From contig NZ_CP066150.1 of the NCBI RefSeq assembly GCF_023206395.1, positions 1,240,001-1,304,000 on the forward strand: a stretch of DNA of 64,000 nt. The letters run 5' to 3'. Below are positions 52,958-62,044 of this stretch, one piece after another. Each line of letters opens with the position of its first letter. The stretch's first letter is position 1. The stretch is from Vibrio sp. ED004. GTDB taxonomy: Bacteria > Pseudomonadota > Gammaproteobacteria > Enterobacterales > Vibrionaceae. Below the pieces are notes generated by a model. That model was not told the DNA's origin and ran no database searches. It saw only the letters and a program-made list of their open reading frames with translations. The position numbers and the translations under genes are program-made.

Positions 52958-55837
52958 ATGACTGAATTACTTCAAAGCCAATTACTGAAAGACCTGGGTA
53001 CTCAAAACGAGTTTGTTGCTCGTCATAACGGCCCTAATAAAGCAGACCAGCAAAAAATGCTTGAAGCGATCAACGCGACTAGCCTAGACGCACTGATCGA
53101 CGAAACGGTTCCTGCACAAATCCGTCTTGAAAAACCAATGACACTTGCTGCGCCACTGAGCGAAATGGACATGCTGACCTCTCTTAAAGAGATCGCTAAC
53201 CTAAACCAAGTGAAACGTACTTTCATTGGCCAAGGCTACTACAACACATTCACTCCAAACGTTATTCTACGTAACGTTTTAGAGAACCCAGGCTGGTACA
53301 CAGCTTACACACCATACCAACCAGAGATTTCTCAAGGTCGTCTTGAAGCTCTACTAAATTACCAACAAATGGTAATGGACCTAACAGGTATGGAAATCGC
53401 AAACGCATCACTTCTTGATGAAGCGACAGCGGCTGGCGAAGCGATGACACTGTGTAAACGTGCTGGTAAAAGCAAGAGCAAAGTATTCTTCGTTGCTGAC
53501 GATGTTCACCCTCAAACACTAGAAGTTGTTAAAACTCGTGCTGAGTACATCGGTTTTGAAGTAATGGTTGGCGCTCTTGAAACACTTCCAGAGCAAGACG
53601 TATTTGGTGCGTTAGTTCAATACCCTGGTACAACAGGTGAAGTTCGTGACCTAACAGACATCATTGCGAAAGCTCAAGCAAACAAAACTCTAGTAACGGT
53701 TGCCACTGACCTACTTGCTTCTGCTCTACTTAAGCCAGCTGGGGAAATGGGCGCAGACGTAGTAATCGGCTCAGCACAACGCTTTGGTGTTCCTATGGGT
53801 TACGGCGGTCCACACGCTGCATTCATGGGTACTCGTGAAAAGCATAAGCGTACAATGCCAGGTCGTGTCATCGGTGTTTCTATCGATACTCACGGTAACC
53901 AAGCGCTACGTATGGCAATGCAAACTCGTGAGCAACATATCCGCCGCGAGAAAGCGACATCGAACATCTGTACAGCTCAAGCACTTCTAGCAAACATGGC
54001 GTCTTTCTACGCGGTTTACCACGGTGCAGAAGGCCTACGTACTATTGCTCGTCGTACGCACCATATGACAGCTATCCTAGCAGCTGGCCTGACGAAAGCG
54101 GGTTACGAGCTAACGAACAACAGCTTCTTCGATACCATCACGATCAACTCTGAAGAGAAGACAGATGCACTGTACGCGAAAGCGCAAGCAGCAGACATCA
54201 ACCTTCGCCTTCTTAAAGGTAAGATCGGTATCAGCTTAGATGAAACAACCACAATCGACGACGTGAACGCATTGTTCGCTATCTTCGACGTGAAAGAAGA
54301 CGTTCAAGCACTTTCTTCTGACATTGCATCAAACGAGTTTGCAGCAATTCCAGAAAACTGCCGTCGTGAATCAGAGTTTCTAACTCACCCAGTATTCAAC
54401 ACGCACCACAGCGAAACGCAAATGATGCGTTACCTAAAACAGCTTGAGAACAAAGACTTCTCACTAACGCACGGCATGATCCCACTGGGCAGCTGTACAA
54501 TGAAGCTGAACGCTGCTGCTGAGATGATTCCAGTAACATGGCCTGAGTTTGGTTCAATTCACCCATTCGCACCTCTTGATCAAGCGGCTGGTTACACAGC
54601 ACTAGCGAAAGATCTTAAAGAGAAGCTATGTGAAATCACCGGTTACGACGATTTCTCACTGCAGCCTAACTCTGGTGCATCTGGCGAATACGCAGGTCTA
54701 ATCGCGATTCAACGTTACCACGCAAGCCGCGGTGAAGCTCATCGTAACGTTTGCCTGATTCCAAGCTCTGCGCACGGTACTAACCCTGCAACAGCATCGA
54801 TGGTTTCAATGAAGGTAGTGGTTGTTAAGTGTGATGAAGATGGCAACATCGACATGACAGACCTAGCAGCGAAAATCGAGAAGCACAAAGAAAACCTATC
54901 AAGCATCATGATCACTTACCCTTCTACGCACGGCGTATATGAAGAGCAAGTGAAAGAAGTGTGTGAACAAGTACACGCAGCGGGCGGTCAGGTTTACCTA
55001 GACGGCGCGAACATGAACGCTCAAGTAGGTCTAACTTCACCTGGCTTCATCGGTTCAGACGTATCTCACTTGAACCTACACAAAACATTCTGTATCCCAC
55101 ACGGTGGTGGCGGTCCGGGTATGGGTCCTATCGGTGTTAAATCGCACCTAGCACCTTTCCTACCAGGTCACATCGAAAACGGTGTACAAGGTTCTGACTA
55201 CGCGGTATCAGCTGCAGATCTGGGTAGTGCTTCAATCCTACCTATCTCTTGGGCTTACATCGCAATGATGGGCGAACCTGGCCTAACAGACGCAACGAAA
55301 GTGGCGATTCTGAACGCGAACTACGTGATGGAGAAACTACGTCCTCACTACCCTGTTCTTTACCGTGGCACTAACGGCCGCGTAGCACACGAATGTATTA
55401 TCGATATTCGTCCGCTTAAAGAAGACACAGGTATCAGCGAAGAAGATATTGCTAAGCGTTTAATGGACTTCGGTTTCCACGCGCCTACTATGTCTTTCCC
55501 AGTAGCTGGCACACTAATGGTTGAGCCAACTGAATCAGAAGATTTAGAAGAGCTAGACCGTTTCTGTGAAGCGATGATCGCAATCCGTCACGAAATGGCA
55601 GCTGTGAAAGCGGGTGAATGGCCACTAGATAACAACCCTCTAGTGAACGCTCCGCACACACAAGTTGACCTTTCAGGCGCAGAATGGGATCGCCCTTACT
55701 CTCGCGAACTGGCTTGCTTCCCATCGAAAGCAACCAAGAACTCGAAGTACTGGCCAACTGTTAACCGTGTAGACAACGTATACGGCGACCGTAACCTAAT
55801 CTGTTCTTGCCCAAGCATCGATAACTACGAAGACTAA
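52958..55837 (+). CDS. gcvP: Glycine dehydrogenase (decarboxylating), glycine cleavage P-protein
   Basis: 959 residues with two homologous halves. N-terminal half starts [17 protein letters not shown], the C-terminal half carries the PLP lysine in [21 protein letters not shown]-protein decarboxylates glycine and loads the aminomethyl group on H-protein. Together with gcvT at 48499 and the separately encoded Lpd (not in this window) it forms the glycine cleavage system. It is the last gene of the glyA-gcvH-gcvP operon and ends at a good terminator. Confidence 0.95.
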   Translation: MTELLQSQLLKDLGTQNEFVARHNGPNKADQQKMLEAINATSLDALIDETVPAQIRLEKPMTLAAPLSEMDMLTSLKEIANLNQVKRTFIGQGYYNTFTPNVILRNVLENPGWYTAYTPYQPEISQGRLEALLNYQQMVMDLTGMEIANASLLDEATAAGEAMTLCKRAGKSKSKVFFVADDVHPQTLEVVKTRAEYIGFEVMVGALETLPEQDVFGALVQYPGTTGEVRDLTDIIAKAQANKTLVTVATDLLASALLKPAGEMGADVVIGSAQRFGVPMGYGGPHAAFMGTREKHKRTMPGRVIGVSIDTHGNQALRMAMQTREQHIRREKATSNICTAQALLANMASFYAVYHGAEGLRTIARRTHHMTAILAAGLTKAGYELTNNSFFDTITINSEEKTDALYAKAQAADINLRLLKGKIGISLDETTTIDDVNALFAIFDVKEDVQALSSDIASNEFAAIPENCRRESEFLTHPVFNTHHSETQMMRYLKQLENKDFSLTHGMIPLGSCTMKLNAAAEMIPVTWPEFGSIHPFAPLDQAAGYTALAKDLKEKLCEITGYDDFSLQPNSGASGEYAGLIAIQRYHASRGEAHRNVCLIPSSAHGTNPATASMVSMKVVVVKCDEDGNIDMTDLAAKIEKHKENLSSIMITYPSTHGVYEEQVKEVCEQVHAAGGQVYLDGANMNAQVGLTSPGFIGSDVSHLNLHKTFCIPHGGGGPGMGPIGVKSHLAPFLPGHIENGVQGSDYAVSAADLGSASILPISWAYIAMMGEPGLTDATKVAILNANYVMEKLRPHYPVLYRGTNGRVAHECIIDIRPLKEDTGISEEDIAKRLMDFGFHAPTMSFPVAGTLMVEPTESEDLEELDRFCEAMIAIRHEMAAVKAGEWPLDNNPLVNAPHTQVDLSGAEWDRPYSRELACFPSKATKNSKYWPTVNRVDNVYGDRNLICSCPSIDNYED

Positions 55838-55870
55838 TTCGTAGCGGTGCTAAACAGCAAAACATAACAA

Positions 55871-55895
55871 AAGCGAACCACTTGGTTCGCTTTTT
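55871..55895 (+). terminator. Terminator after gcvP
   Basis: AAGCGAACC / GGTTCGCTT with loop ACTT, followed by TTTTTT. Confidence 0.9.
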
Positions 55896-55990
55896 TGTTG
55901 TCTGAAATTCGAGGTAAACAAAAGCATTGACCTTACCGTAAGGGAAAGGTTTATGGTGATATGACATTCACGACAAACTAGGAATTAATT

Positions 55991-56098
55991 ATGGGATGTT
56001 GTAACAAAGCGCCAAAAGGTGGTGCCCCTCTTGGCCGGCTTCTAAAAGTAACGCTTGGGATTGGGCTTTTTGTGTTTCTGCTGGCTTTATGGCAGTAG
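55991..56098 (+). CDS. 35-residue small membrane protein, MGCCN type
   Basis: ATG at 55991 with AGGA about 7 bases upstream. The product opens MGCCNKAPKGGAPLGRL and continues as one hydrophobic helix ending ALWQ. N-terminal Cys-Cys plus a membrane span suggests a small inner-membrane peptide; similar MGCCN proteins occur in related marine bacteria to my recollection. It sits between gcvP and the cassette region. Confidence 0.75.
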   Translation: MGCCNKAPKGGAPLGRLLKVTLGIGLFVFLLALWQ

Positions 56099-56099
56099 A

Positions 56100-56178
56100 A
56101 GGCTTGTACAGCGTTAGGTTTGAAGTTGCGAATAGATGAATAGCGCCAAATTGATATTGGCGCCATAGTCGTTTGTTA
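56100..56178 (-). repeat. attC-like site of cassette 1, degenerate
   Basis: On the minus strand the stop of the 263-residue gene is embedded in CCTAACAAACGAC, the usual start of a Vibrio attC. A small stem (GCGCCAA / TTGGCGC) follows. The distal half does not mirror the proximal one, so the site looks decayed. On the plus strand GCGTTAGG appears at the far end. Confidence 0.4.
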
Positions 56179-56967
56179 GGAGGATTTGACTAGCTCTTTG
56201 GGCTCAACGCTTTCTTTTAAGACATTTACGACGTTTTTAGCGACTTCAATCAGCTCTTTCAAAACCTCTAAAGCTGGTTTGGAGAAATCAAGATCGTTAA
56301 GAATGATGTCTACGGGCACATTTAACTCTTTCTCTATTATGTTAGAAGCAGGTATTCTTGCTTTTCGTCGTTGAGTCCAAGTCATAGGCTTGATATGCCA
56401 AACTACATCACGATGACAGTTACCAATTCCAACACCCATCAAACCCGAGGGAAAATCAGGAACTTGCTGTTGCAACATGGCGCTAGTTATTTTTGTAAAA
56501 TTACCGGTTGGTATTAGAAGTTTATGCTTATCCATTACATCCAGATCATGAATAGCACAAAGTAATTTATTCCCATTTTCTCGATATGGTTTTAAGGCTG
56601 CTAGATCCTTTGCAAAGGACTCAGAAACCCTTTTCGGCAATCCAGGAAGAATAGACTTCTGCAATGCATCTTCATTAGATGTTATTGGGAACTGGATACT
56701 CTTCTTTTCACCTTCAGACTTTGCAAAATCAGATGTACAGTTCCAATATGTATGATCAATTGCAGCTCTAAGATTATGAATTATGTCTCCAATAATTATT
56801 GCAGCATCGTTAACCACCACTATATCTCTTTTTGCAAATGTTGCTCGTTGACCCGTTTTACAATTGGTTTCTAAAAAATATCGAAAAGGTTTCTTCTTCA
56901 CAAATAGAACAGAGAGTTCACTATAATGTTTCTCTGCTCTTTGAATTTTTAATAATGCACTATCCAT
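56176..56967 (-). CDS. Hypothetical protein, 263 residues, cassette gene
   Basis: ATG 56967 has AGGAGGA just upstream, right next to the attC-like end. A helical segment VNDAAIIIGDIIHNLRAAIDH with later SIQFPIT is a pattern I recall from widespread uncharacterised bacterial proteins (GDxxHNLRxALDH ... FPI). No signal or membrane span; the C-terminus is helical. Its codon use is more AT-rich than core genes. No function is assigned. The attC-like elements at both ends suggest it is a mobile gene cassette. Confidence 0.75.
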   Translation of the reverse strand: MDSALLKIQRAEKHYSELSVLFVKKKPFRYFLETNCKTGQRATFAKRDIVVVNDAAIIIGDIIHNLRAAIDHTYWNCTSDFAKSEGEKKSIQFPITSNEDALQKSILPGLPKRVSESFAKDLAALKPYRENGNKLLCAIHDLDVMDKHKLLIPTGNFTKITSAMLQQQVPDFPSGLMGVGIGNCHRDVVWHIKPMTWTQRRKARIPASNIIEKELNVPVDIILNDLDFSKPALEVLKELIEVAKNVVNVLKESVEPKELVKSS

Positions 56968-56972
56968 ATATC

Positions 56973-57064
56973 CTCCTAGCGCCTCATTAAGTGGAAATTA
57001 ATGGTTGGCTATAATCGCGAAGCGATGGCCAACTGTTAATTTTCCATTTAAATGACTTGTTAAC
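56973..57064 (-). repeat. attC-like site between the two cassettes
   Basis: On the minus strand, five bases after the nuclease-like gene stop: TTAACAAGTCATTTAAATGG, then an imperfect hairpin with GGAAAATTAA..GTTGGC pairing with GCCAAC..TTAATTTCC, and CACTTAATGAGGCGCTAG. This is the layout of Vibrio integron attC sites; the 3' core is GCGCTAG instead of GCGTTAG. About 90 bp, a normal size. Confidence 0.65.
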
Positions 57065-57069
57065 TGTAC

Positions 57070-57540
57070 TTACCACCAGGTACTTGTTGAATGCTTGAAT
57101 TCAAAAATTTTTATTTCTGGATCTTTCTCATATTGCAATACCCACTTATCTGTCATCTTCCAACCAGAACACTTTTTTCTCATAGGATGTAAACTTAATA
57201 AATGCTCCATCGAGGTAATAAATACTTTTATCGTATCTAGTTCATCAATTACGATTGCAAAATATGGAATACAACCAAAAGCGGTGCAAGCAGCCTCTAC
57301 TTTAGGAAAATGATCATTCCCAATGCTTAGATACTGTTTTTCTTTCCCTGTATTTCTTGAACGAGATTTTACAGAGATCCCCATTAATTCATTATTATTT
57401 GGGTTTCTAGCAATAATATCGATACCAGTATGATCGACAATTGTACTTTCAAAACCATATTTAGATAACCAGTAAAGAACAAGATTCTCTGTAAAATCAC
57501 CTGTTATCTTCGAATGCCTAGAGCTTTTAGTAACTTTCAT
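57070..57540 (-). CDS. PD-(D/E)XK nuclease-like protein, cassette gene
   Basis: 156 residues. The pattern GDFTENLVLYWLSKYGF (Glu 18), then HTGIDIIARN (Asp 41) and GISVKSRS (Lys 58) matches the alpha-beta-beta core of PD-(D/E)XK nucleases of the Holliday-resolvase/Mrr type, except that the usual Glu/Gln before VK is Ser 56. The later PYFAIVIDE strand also fits. It could be a nuclease or a DNA-binding derivative. AT-rich compared with core genes. The gene is bracketed by GTTAACTGTAC and GTACAGTTAAC. Role in phage defence is possible but not shown. Confidence 0.7.
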   Translation of the reverse strand: MKVTKSSRHSKITGDFTENLVLYWLSKYGFESTIVDHTGIDIIARNPNNNELMGISVKSRSRNTGKEKQYLSIGNDHFPKVEAACTAFGCIPYFAIVIDELDTIKVFITSMEHLLSLHPMRKKCSGWKMTDKWVLQYEKDPEIKIFEFKHSTSTWW

Positions 57541-57930
57541 ATTTACCTGTACAGTTAACAGCTATTAGACCGAAAAGTTCTGCATTTAAATACAGAATCT
57601 TTCTATCTAGTTTTTTATGCCATAAATTGTACTAGCCTTTGTCTTTCCATAACAATCACTTATACCGTCATCTTAGTGATAAGCGTGGCAAATATTGAAT
57701 TTACCTGTCTAGTATGATTCTCAATAAATCAATTACTTACGTACGTTAGAGTTGTATTTTAGCAATCAGAACCCTTCCCTATGTCAGAGCTAATTTAACT
57801 CTATAAATCCAAAGCTTGACCCTATACGGTTAGGTGTTTATATTGTCGCCCGCCCAACGGGGCACATCCTAAAATGCACACCGGCCATCCTGCCATCATT
57901 CGTGTATTTATATTGGTGTTGTGAACTTCC
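57541..57930. other. Intergenic region upstream of MATE gene
   Basis: 390 bp. Contains a near-palindrome TTCTGCATTTAAATACAGAA (57578-57597) and, at the right end, the MerR-type promoter of the MATE gene (57816-57846) and a GC-rich 5' untranslated part. No coding frame with a ribosome site. Confidence 0.5.
57816..57846 (+). promoter_or_regulatory. Promoter with 19-bp spacer, MerR type
   Basis: TTGACC (57816-57821) and TATTGT (57841-57846) are separated by 19 bp, with CCTATACGGTTAGG between them, resembling the dyads of MerR-family regulators that act on overlong spacers. No MerR gene lies in this window. Confidence 0.5.
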
Positions 57931-59313
57931 ATGCTAACGAAATTTCGTCCTTTTACTCGTGAATCGGGTGCGCTTATGCATCTTTCGATTCCAATCATTT
58001 TGACTCAAATAGCTACCCAAGCGATGGGATTTGTCGATACGACAATGGCTGGCCAAGTAAGTCCTGCCGATCTCGCCGCTATTGCACTTGGCACCAGCCT
58101 TTGGATTCCAGTGTTGCTGCTACTTCGTGGCGTGATTATGGCGTTAACGCCTGTTGTCGCTTACCACCGCGGCGCACGCGACTTTCAAAGTATCTCTGTT
58201 GAATTCTTCCAGATGGTTTGGTTGGCATTAATTGCTAGCGTACTGCTTATCGCTTACTTGGTGAGTGCGAAACCGATCTTAGAATGGATTGGCGTAGCCG
58301 CTGAGATCATTCCAATTGGCAGTGACTATGCGTTTGCCCTAGCCTTTGGTGTACCGGGTATTGCCCTGTTCTACACCTTGAACGGCTTCTGTGAAGGTAT
58401 GAACAACACCAAAGTGCCGATGATCATTTCGGTAATTGGTTTGCTGATTAATATTCCAGTCAACTACGTGCTTATTTACGGTAAGTTTGGATTCCCTGAA
58501 ATGGGCGCTGTGGGTTGTGGCTGGGCGACAAGCTTAGTGTATTGGCTAATGTCGGGAATGCTGTATTCCTACATTAAAGGCCATCACCACTACAAGACCA
58601 TTATTAGTTTTGCAGACGCTAAGCCAAAAGCAAAAGAGATGCTTCACCTTCTAAGATTAGGTTTACCTATCGGGATGAACATCGCGGTGTGTGGCAGTAT
58701 CTTTGCGGTAATCGCGTTGATGATTGGCCGTATCGGTGCAGAGAACGTGGCAGCCGCACAAATTGCACTTAACATCTCGAGCCTGACTTACGTGATTCCT
58801 ATGAGTATCTCATTTGGCATTACGATTCGTGTTGGACATGCACTAGGCGAGAAAGACGAACTAGGCGCAATTGAACGCAGCAAAGTCGGCATCTTGGTTG
58901 CGGCGTTGATTTCATTACTTTCAGTTGCGATGTTCCTTCTGTTCCCTGAGTGGATCATTAGGCTTTACACCACCGACCCTGCGATAAGCGCAACGGCAGC
59001 GGTATTGTTGACCTTTACAGCTATGTATCAATTCAGCGATGCATTGCAAACGTCCGCTAACGGCGCACTGCGTGGCTATAAAGACACTAAGATCCCGATG
59101 ATCTTAGCTATCGCTTCATATTGGGGCTTAGCACTACCACTAGGCATGGTATTGGGCTTAACAGACCACATTGTGCCTGCAATGGGTGAAGAAGGCTTTT
59201 GGATTGGCATTCTGACGGGCTTGAGTGTGTCAGCGACGCTGATGTTAATTCGCTTGCGATACGTGATTAAGAAGCGTGACTTGCCGCCAGCAGATGCAGC
59301 AATAGCAAACTAA
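57931..59313 (+). CDS. MATE-family multidrug efflux transporter (NorM-like)
   Basis: 460 residues with twelve membrane helices. MATE features: IPIILTQIATQAMGFVDTTMAG, a central NGFCEGMNNTK..MIISVIGLLINIPVNYVLIYGKFG, and in the second half GIALNISSLTY-like and GALRGYKDTKIP. MATE pumps expel cationic drugs in exchange for Na+ or H+. It is a single gene with a MerR-like promoter upstream and a strong terminator. Related to V. cholerae NorM and E. coli MdtK but not identical, so a specific name is not given. Confidence 0.92.
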   Translation: MLTKFRPFTRESGALMHLSIPIILTQIATQAMGFVDTTMAGQVSPADLAAIALGTSLWIPVLLLLRGVIMALTPVVAYHRGARDFQSISVEFFQMVWLALIASVLLIAYLVSAKPILEWIGVAAEIIPIGSDYAFALAFGVPGIALFYTLNGFCEGMNNTKVPMIISVIGLLINIPVNYVLIYGKFGFPEMGAVGCGWATSLVYWLMSGMLYSYIKGHHHYKTIISFADAKPKAKEMLHLLRLGLPIGMNIAVCGSIFAVIALMIGRIGAENVAAAQIALNISSLTYVIPMSISFGITIRVGHALGEKDELGAIERSKVGILVAALISLLSVAMFLLFPEWIIRLYTTDPAISATAAVLLTFTAMYQFSDALQTSANGALRGYKDTKIPMILAIASYWGLALPLGMVLGLTDHIVPAMGEEGFWIGILTGLSVSATLMLIRLRYVIKKRDLPPADAAIAN

Positions 59314-59334
59314 GATAGACCATTAAGCTAATAC

Positions 59335-59376
59335 AAAAAAGCGCGTTATTGCTACTCGGCAATAACGCGCTTTTTT
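59335..59376. terminator. Strong bidirectional terminator
   Basis: GCGCGTTATTG / CAATAACGCGC 11-bp stem with AAAAAA before and TTTTTT after. Confidence 0.93.
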
Positions 59377-59409
59377 ATTGAATTTCTATAAGTCAGTTAA
59401 TGTATTTGG

Positions 59410-59979
59410 TTAACATTCGTCATTCACTACACGAACGGTGCATTCACAACCACCAGCAGGACATTCATTTCCGGTTACTCGCCCACCAAAAGAATCGTAA
59501 AGAACATAACAACCTTGGCGCGTCTCTAGATCCGCATCCGTTATGTTCGTGCTATCTAATTCAGCTTGGGTAAAATCGTAGTCATACCCGATCACAGTGT
59601 GTCGATTACCAAAATCAGAAGTTAAGCTGTCATCATCTGACAAAGTCATAAAGTCGATCATCGTCAATTTGTCGCCCGACTCTCCCCGGCTCTCTGGGCA
59701 AAGCGTTCCCCAATCAACCTCAACGCTACCGATACCAAAATCGATTACATAGTTACTCTGATCACCTGGATTTGATGCGTCAGGATCAAGCCCTGCGATA
59801 ATAGCTTTAGAAGTCACCTGCGTGATCACGCCTTCCATCGCACCCGCAACACCTTCAAGTACTGCTTCTCTCGCTGACTCTTGAATATTGAGGAACCTCG
59901 GGGCTGCTGTAACGGCCAATACTCCAAGTATCACGATCACAATGATTAATTCCATTAAAGTAAATCCGTTTTTCTTCAT
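59410..59979 (-). CDS. Type IV prepilin-like protein
   Basis: 189 residues from ATG 59979. The N-terminus KKNGFTLMELIIVIVILGVLA is a classical class A prepilin leader: cleavage before Phe by PilD, with Glu at +5. The rest carries six Cys clustered toward the end (ECPAGGCECTVRVVNDEC), probably disulphide-bonded. It could be a minor pilin of a type IV or MSHA pilus, or a type II secretion pseudopilin. No pilus assembly genes are nearby, so it would rely on a system encoded elsewhere. Confidence 0.85.
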   Translation of the reverse strand: MKKNGFTLMELIIVIVILGVLAVTAAPRFLNIQESAREAVLEGVAGAMEGVITQVTSKAIIAGLDPDASNPGDQSNYVIDFGIGSVEVDWGTLCPESRGESGDKLTMIDFMTLSDDDSLTSDFGNRHTVIGYDYDFTQAELDSTNITDADLETRQGCYVLYDSFGGRVTGNECPAGGCECTVRVVNDEC

Positions 59980-60275
59980 AACACCCACATCAACTGACAA
60001 CTACAGATACAATTACTGAATGAACTATCAATAACTATACATCTTGAACAGCACACTTAAAACTCAACCTGATTTTCTATAACCCAGTATATTTAAGTAA
60101 TTTTATAACTTTAAATCTCTCATATTTACTGGAAGCATTGTCAAATAAGGCGTGAATGAGTTTTCTATCAGTAACACTGTAGGAAAAACTTGAGTTAGAC
60201 ACTGATTAAGTTTAACCCATTTCTTTGAGCCCACGCATGATTGAACAACCTACTTAAACGACGTCTTGATCCTGA

Positions 60276-61160
60276 CTATTCAACTTCTAATAAGGAGGTG
60301 ACCCACTTTTGTAGCGGATCATCGTTGTATCTTGGGTGCCACGCAGCTACCACATCGAAACTCTCTGGTGATTGCTCCATTGGAAGTGTGATTAGATTCA
60401 GCCCTTCTATCGCTCTGGATGGTAAGAACGCGATCGAGTCAGTGGTGTTTAAATACATGGGCACGATGGAGAAACACGGAGCGGACACAACAACATTGCG
60501 CTTCAAACCAAACTTCCCAAACCATTCGTCAATCGAACCTTTAAAGTTTGGGCGAGATGGTGAAGCGATGATCGTCGGATAACTCGCGACCTCTTCCAGC
60601 GACGGGGTGGTTTGAGCGATAGATGAATGAGGTGAAGTGACGCAAACATGGTACTCTTCAAACAGCTTAATGACCTTGTAGCTGTCTGGGATGTAATCAG
60701 GGAAAGCGATAGCCAAATTGACCTTGCCACTCTCCATTAGCTCGTGCAGGTTATCGATTTCGAAATCACGCACAATCAGCTTTAACTCCGGCGCTCGCTC
60801 CCTCAGTTTTGCTATCAAACTCGGTAAAATAATCTGCTGGGCATAATCTGTCGCCGCAATCACAAACGTCCCTTTTGCTTTCTCTGGCACAAAGTTAGTC
60901 TTTGATAACAGCAAATTGAAATCAATAAGCAGACGATCAACACCAACAGACAACTCTTGAGCAAATGTCGTTGGAACAAATCCATTGGTCTTTCTCACAA
61001 ACAACCTGTCGTCGAACACTTCACGCAGTTTCTTTAAATGCTCACTGACGGCTTGCTGAGTCATCCCTAATTGGTTGGCAGCTTTAGACGCGTTTTCCTC
61101 ACGTATTAGCGCTTGAAAAACCCTGAGTTGTTTTATGTCTAGTCGATCTAATTTGCTCAC
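60276..61160 (-). CDS. LysR-family transcriptional regulator
   Basis: 294 residues starting at GTG 61160 (AGGTAAGT upstream). Helix-turn-helix at ~10-70 (LDIKQLRVFQALIREENASK) and a periplasmic-binding-type effector domain. It is divergent from the short-chain dehydrogenase gene, with 153 bp between, and is its likely regulator; the effector is not known. Confidence 0.9.
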   Translation of the reverse strand: MSKLDRLDIKQLRVFQALIREENASKAANQLGMTQQAVSEHLKKLREVFDDRLFVRKTNGFVPTTFAQELSVGVDRLLIDFNLLLSKTNFVPEKAKGTFVIAATDYAQQIILPSLIAKLRERAPELKLIVRDFEIDNLHELMESGKVNLAIAFPDYIPDSYKVIKLFEEYHVCVTSPHSSIAQTTPSLEEVASYPTIIASPSRPNFKGSIDEWFGKFGLKRNVVVSAPCFSIVPMYLNTTDSIAFLPSRAIEGLNLITLPMEQSPESFDVVAAWHPRYNDDPLQKWVTSLLEVE

Positions 61161-61313
61161 ACTTACCTACTTCCGTGAAATTGGATTCTGTATGAGTGTA
61201 ACACTGCACAAGCAAAACCAGTAACACTCACAATTAAGCTTTGTTTCTACTTGTTTAGTTATCTAGTTAAAGTTCTTCCATCGAAACGAAACACATACAG
61301 ATCGGAGAACAAC

Positions 61314-61919
61314 ATGAAAACAATCATTCTAATTGGCGCACGTGGCAAGATGGGTCAAGCAGCCCTAATGGGCTTAGGCAATCACAACGTAATCACAGCG
61401 GGTCGCTCTGGCGATGTCGACCATATTGTTGATATCACCGACCCAAAGTCGATTGAAGCGCTTTACAAGAACGTGGGACACTTTGATGCGGTTGTGAACA
61501 CAGTCGGCCTTTGTGAATACAACACCTTTGCAGATATGACAGAAGAACAGTGGATGACCACGGTAATGAGCAAAATGATGGGACAAATTAATCTTGTTCG
61601 TATCGGCCAAAAGTACATTGCTGATGGTGGTTCATTTACATTGATTAGCGGTATTTTGAATGTTAAACCAATCCCTTTCGCTATTGCAGATGCGACCACC
61701 AGCGGCGCGATTGACACCTTCGTAAAGTGTGTCGCTTATGAGATGCCAAGAAACACCCGCATCAATGTCATCAACCCTACCGTGCTCGCTGAAGCGTGGG
61801 ATGTGTATGGTGAAATGATGCCAGGTTTTGAACCCGTACCAAGCAAATTAGTCGGCAAAGCATTCGAACGTTCAGTCGATGGCTTCCTTACTGGTGAGGT
61901 GATTTTTGTAGACGCTTAG
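61314..61919 (+). CDS. Short-chain dehydrogenase/reductase
   Basis: 201 residues from ATG 61314, preceded by CGGAGAAC; the longer frame from 61251 has no ribosome site. Rossmann glycine motif IGARGKMGQAA near the N-terminus replaces the canonical TGxxxGxG; NTVGLCEYN corresponds to the NNAG motif. The active-site region is SLISGILN...ADATTSGAI rather than YxxxK, so it is an atypical SDR of the short type, and the catalytic Tyr is uncertain. Regulated most likely by the adjacent LysR protein. Substrate unknown. Confidence 0.8.
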   Translation: MKTIILIGARGKMGQAALMGLGNHNVITAGRSGDVDHIVDITDPKSIEALYKNVGHFDAVVNTVGLCEYNTFADMTEEQWMTTVMSKMMGQINLVRIGQKYIADGGSFTLISGILNVKPIPFAIADATTSGAIDTFVKCVAYEMPRNTRINVINPTVLAEAWDVYGEMMPGFEPVPSKLVGKAFERSVDGFLTGEVIFVDA

Positions 61920-61951
61920 ATTTACAAACAAAACGCGCAGCTATAACGAAA

Positions 61952-61975
61952 AAGGCGAACCATTTGGTTCGCCTT
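61952..61975. terminator. Terminator between SDR and LysE genes
   Basis: AAGGCGAACC / GGTTCGCCTT 10-bp stem, loop ATTT, between convergent genes; T-rich to the right. Confidence 0.85.
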
Positions 61976-62012
61976 CTTGTTTAAAGAGTCGCGCTTAAAG
62001 AATCGTATTTAT

Positions 62013-62044
62013 CGATTTATCGATTTATCGATTTATCGATTTAT
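62013..62044. repeat. Tandem 8-bp repeat CGATTTAT, four perfect copies, spanning LysE stop
   Basis: Four perfect CGATTTAT units with an imperfect fifth to the left. The stop codon of the LysE gene (TAA on the minus strand, 62033-62035) is inside the array; changes in copy number would alter the last residues or the terminator distance. Confidence 0.8.

Noticed and set aside
57059..57559. Transposon ends formed by GTTAACTGTAC and its inverted copy around the nuclease-like gene
   Set aside because: No target duplication or transposase was found; the left copy overlaps the attC-like start, so a cassette explanation fits better.
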